This document shows, piece after piece, positions 19,557 to 20,311 of a DNA stretch of 20,311 nucleotides. Source of the DNA: Larix sibirica (taxonomy: Eukaryota > Streptophyta > Pinopsida > Pinales > Pinaceae); contig NWUY0300010291.1 in assembly GCA_004151065.3 (NCBI GenBank), positions 25,226 to 45,536 of the forward strand, in the 5' to 3' direction. Position 1 is the first letter of the stretch. Every line of letters starts with the position of its first letter. Under the pieces are notes generated by a model. It saw nothing but the letters and a program-made list of their open reading frames with translations, was not told where the DNA came from and did no database searches. A program made the position numbers and the translations under genes.

Positions 19557-20311
19557 GAACTATCTTTCAATTGTGAGAAAAAGTATAGTAAGGGGCATAA
19601 GTGCAGCGAAAAAATTATTCTACATAGATTGTGAAGAGGAAGAAGATCCAAAACTGGAACATTCTCAAGATGTAGAACTAGAAGAAATCAAAATTTCTTA
19701 ATTGCTTTATATATCCAGCACCAAATTTTCAAGTACTAGGTGCAAAGTAGGGTACCATAAATTTTTCATGGAAATGTCATAGTATTAAGCTTACTTTGGG
19801 GGAGTATTTATTTGGTATTCCAATTATTGGAATCCAAATGGGTGGTGTTGATGTCATATTAGGGGTTGTTTACAGCCATTCGGAACAATGGCTCTTAATT
19901 TTTAGTCACTTTTCATGATATTCTTCTCAAAAGGGAAGGAAATCAGTCTTAGAGGTGTTCCAGGGAAACCCTCTAAAGTGATAAGCTCTAACAACATGAA
20001 AAAATTGCTAAAAAAGGGACACCATGGTGTAATTTCATAATTATGCTGACCAAATGTTTAAACAAATATACCCTCTATTTTTTTTTTAATCTCCAAAGAG
20101 TCATTGACAATAATTCCATGGAATTTGGACAGATGCATAAAGGTCTTCCACTTGCTTGAGATCATGACCACACTATTCACTTGCAACCAATAAGTGTACC
20201 ACCTATCATTAGACCTAACAAGAAATGTTAGATGTTGGCATTGTTCAGCCTAGCTAAAGTGGTTTCTCTGCACTGATTGATGGTTCAAAAAAAGGAAGGT
20301 TCATGGCATAT
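19557..20311 (+). mobile_element. Ty3/gypsy LTR-retrotransposon pol fragment, decayed and running off the window
   Basis: The translations, in order along + in shifting frames, follow the plant gypsy polyprotein. First comes the end of a gag zinc knuckle (NCEKKYSKGHKC, 19569-19604, whose first Cys position reads Ser), then an acidic linker (IDCEEEEDPK). Next is the C-terminal protease region (LNCFIYPAPNFQV from 19697; GTINFSWKCHSIKLTLGEY from 19751; MGGVDVILGV). Then come the connection (KGKEISLRG, GKPSKVISSNNMKKLLKKGH), KGLPLA and DHDHTIHLQPISVPPIIRP, and finally the RT entry LMVQKKEGSW at the window edge. Stops and at least four frame changes interrupt it. The protease segment carrying the catalytic DSG appears to be deleted near 19690. 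No LTR, primer site or integrase lies in the window. Confidence 0.8.

Noticed and set aside
1-20311. CRISPR array, tRNA, rRNA or bacterial-type operon
   Set aside because: No regularly spaced repeats, cloverleaf-like sequence or rRNA motifs were seen, and the content is that of plant retrotransposons.

Overview
The window is plant nuclear DNA dominated by decayed retrotransposons. No intact host gene, tRNA, rRNA or CRISPR array was recognised. The plant assignment rests on an L1-type non-LTR element with an apurinic endonuclease, reverse transcriptase, zf-RVT and RNase H order, on telo-box motifs in its GC-rich leader, and on a plant-type Ty3/gypsy fragment. A large, repeat-rich seed-plant genome, possibly a gymnosperm, is a guess from family resemblance only.

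Layout. Positions 1-3257 are AT-rich DNA without a recognisable gene, holding several short tandem and inverted repeats. Positions 3258-10351 and 10353-17446 are two copies of the same 7.1-kb segment, offset by exactly 7095 bases and separated by a single N at 10352. Each copy contains about 2 kb of AT-rich flank followed by the 5' part of the same LINE. In copy 1 the LINE stops at the N. In copy 2 it continues through the RNase H domain, a third long open frame, a 3' UTR and an 18-base poly(A) tail ending at 19446. The two copies share every stop and frameshift, and reading by eye I found only two substitutions between them. Either the duplication is extremely recent or two overlapping or allelic contigs were joined without being merged. 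The N at the joint favours the second.

The LINE has an ORF1 (DUF4283-like domain plus a broken CCHC knuckle) overlapping an ORF2 (endonuclease, RT, zf-RVT, RNase H). ORF1 and ORF2 carry about 15 in-frame stops and at least 6 frameshifts. Several catalytic or zinc-binding residues are also lost, including an Asp of the RT FADD box. The element cannot move by its own proteins. By contrast, an uninterrupted frame of 331 codons (18065-19060) follows RNase H inside the element. It is the one thing here that is not explained by standard plant LINE anatomy, and it is the best candidate for something new.

Downstream of the poly(A) tail, from about 19557 to the window end, is a frameshifted Ty3/gypsy pol fragment on the + strand. 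It holds the end of the gag zinc knuckle, a protease lacking its active-site segment, a linker and the start of RT. It runs off the window.
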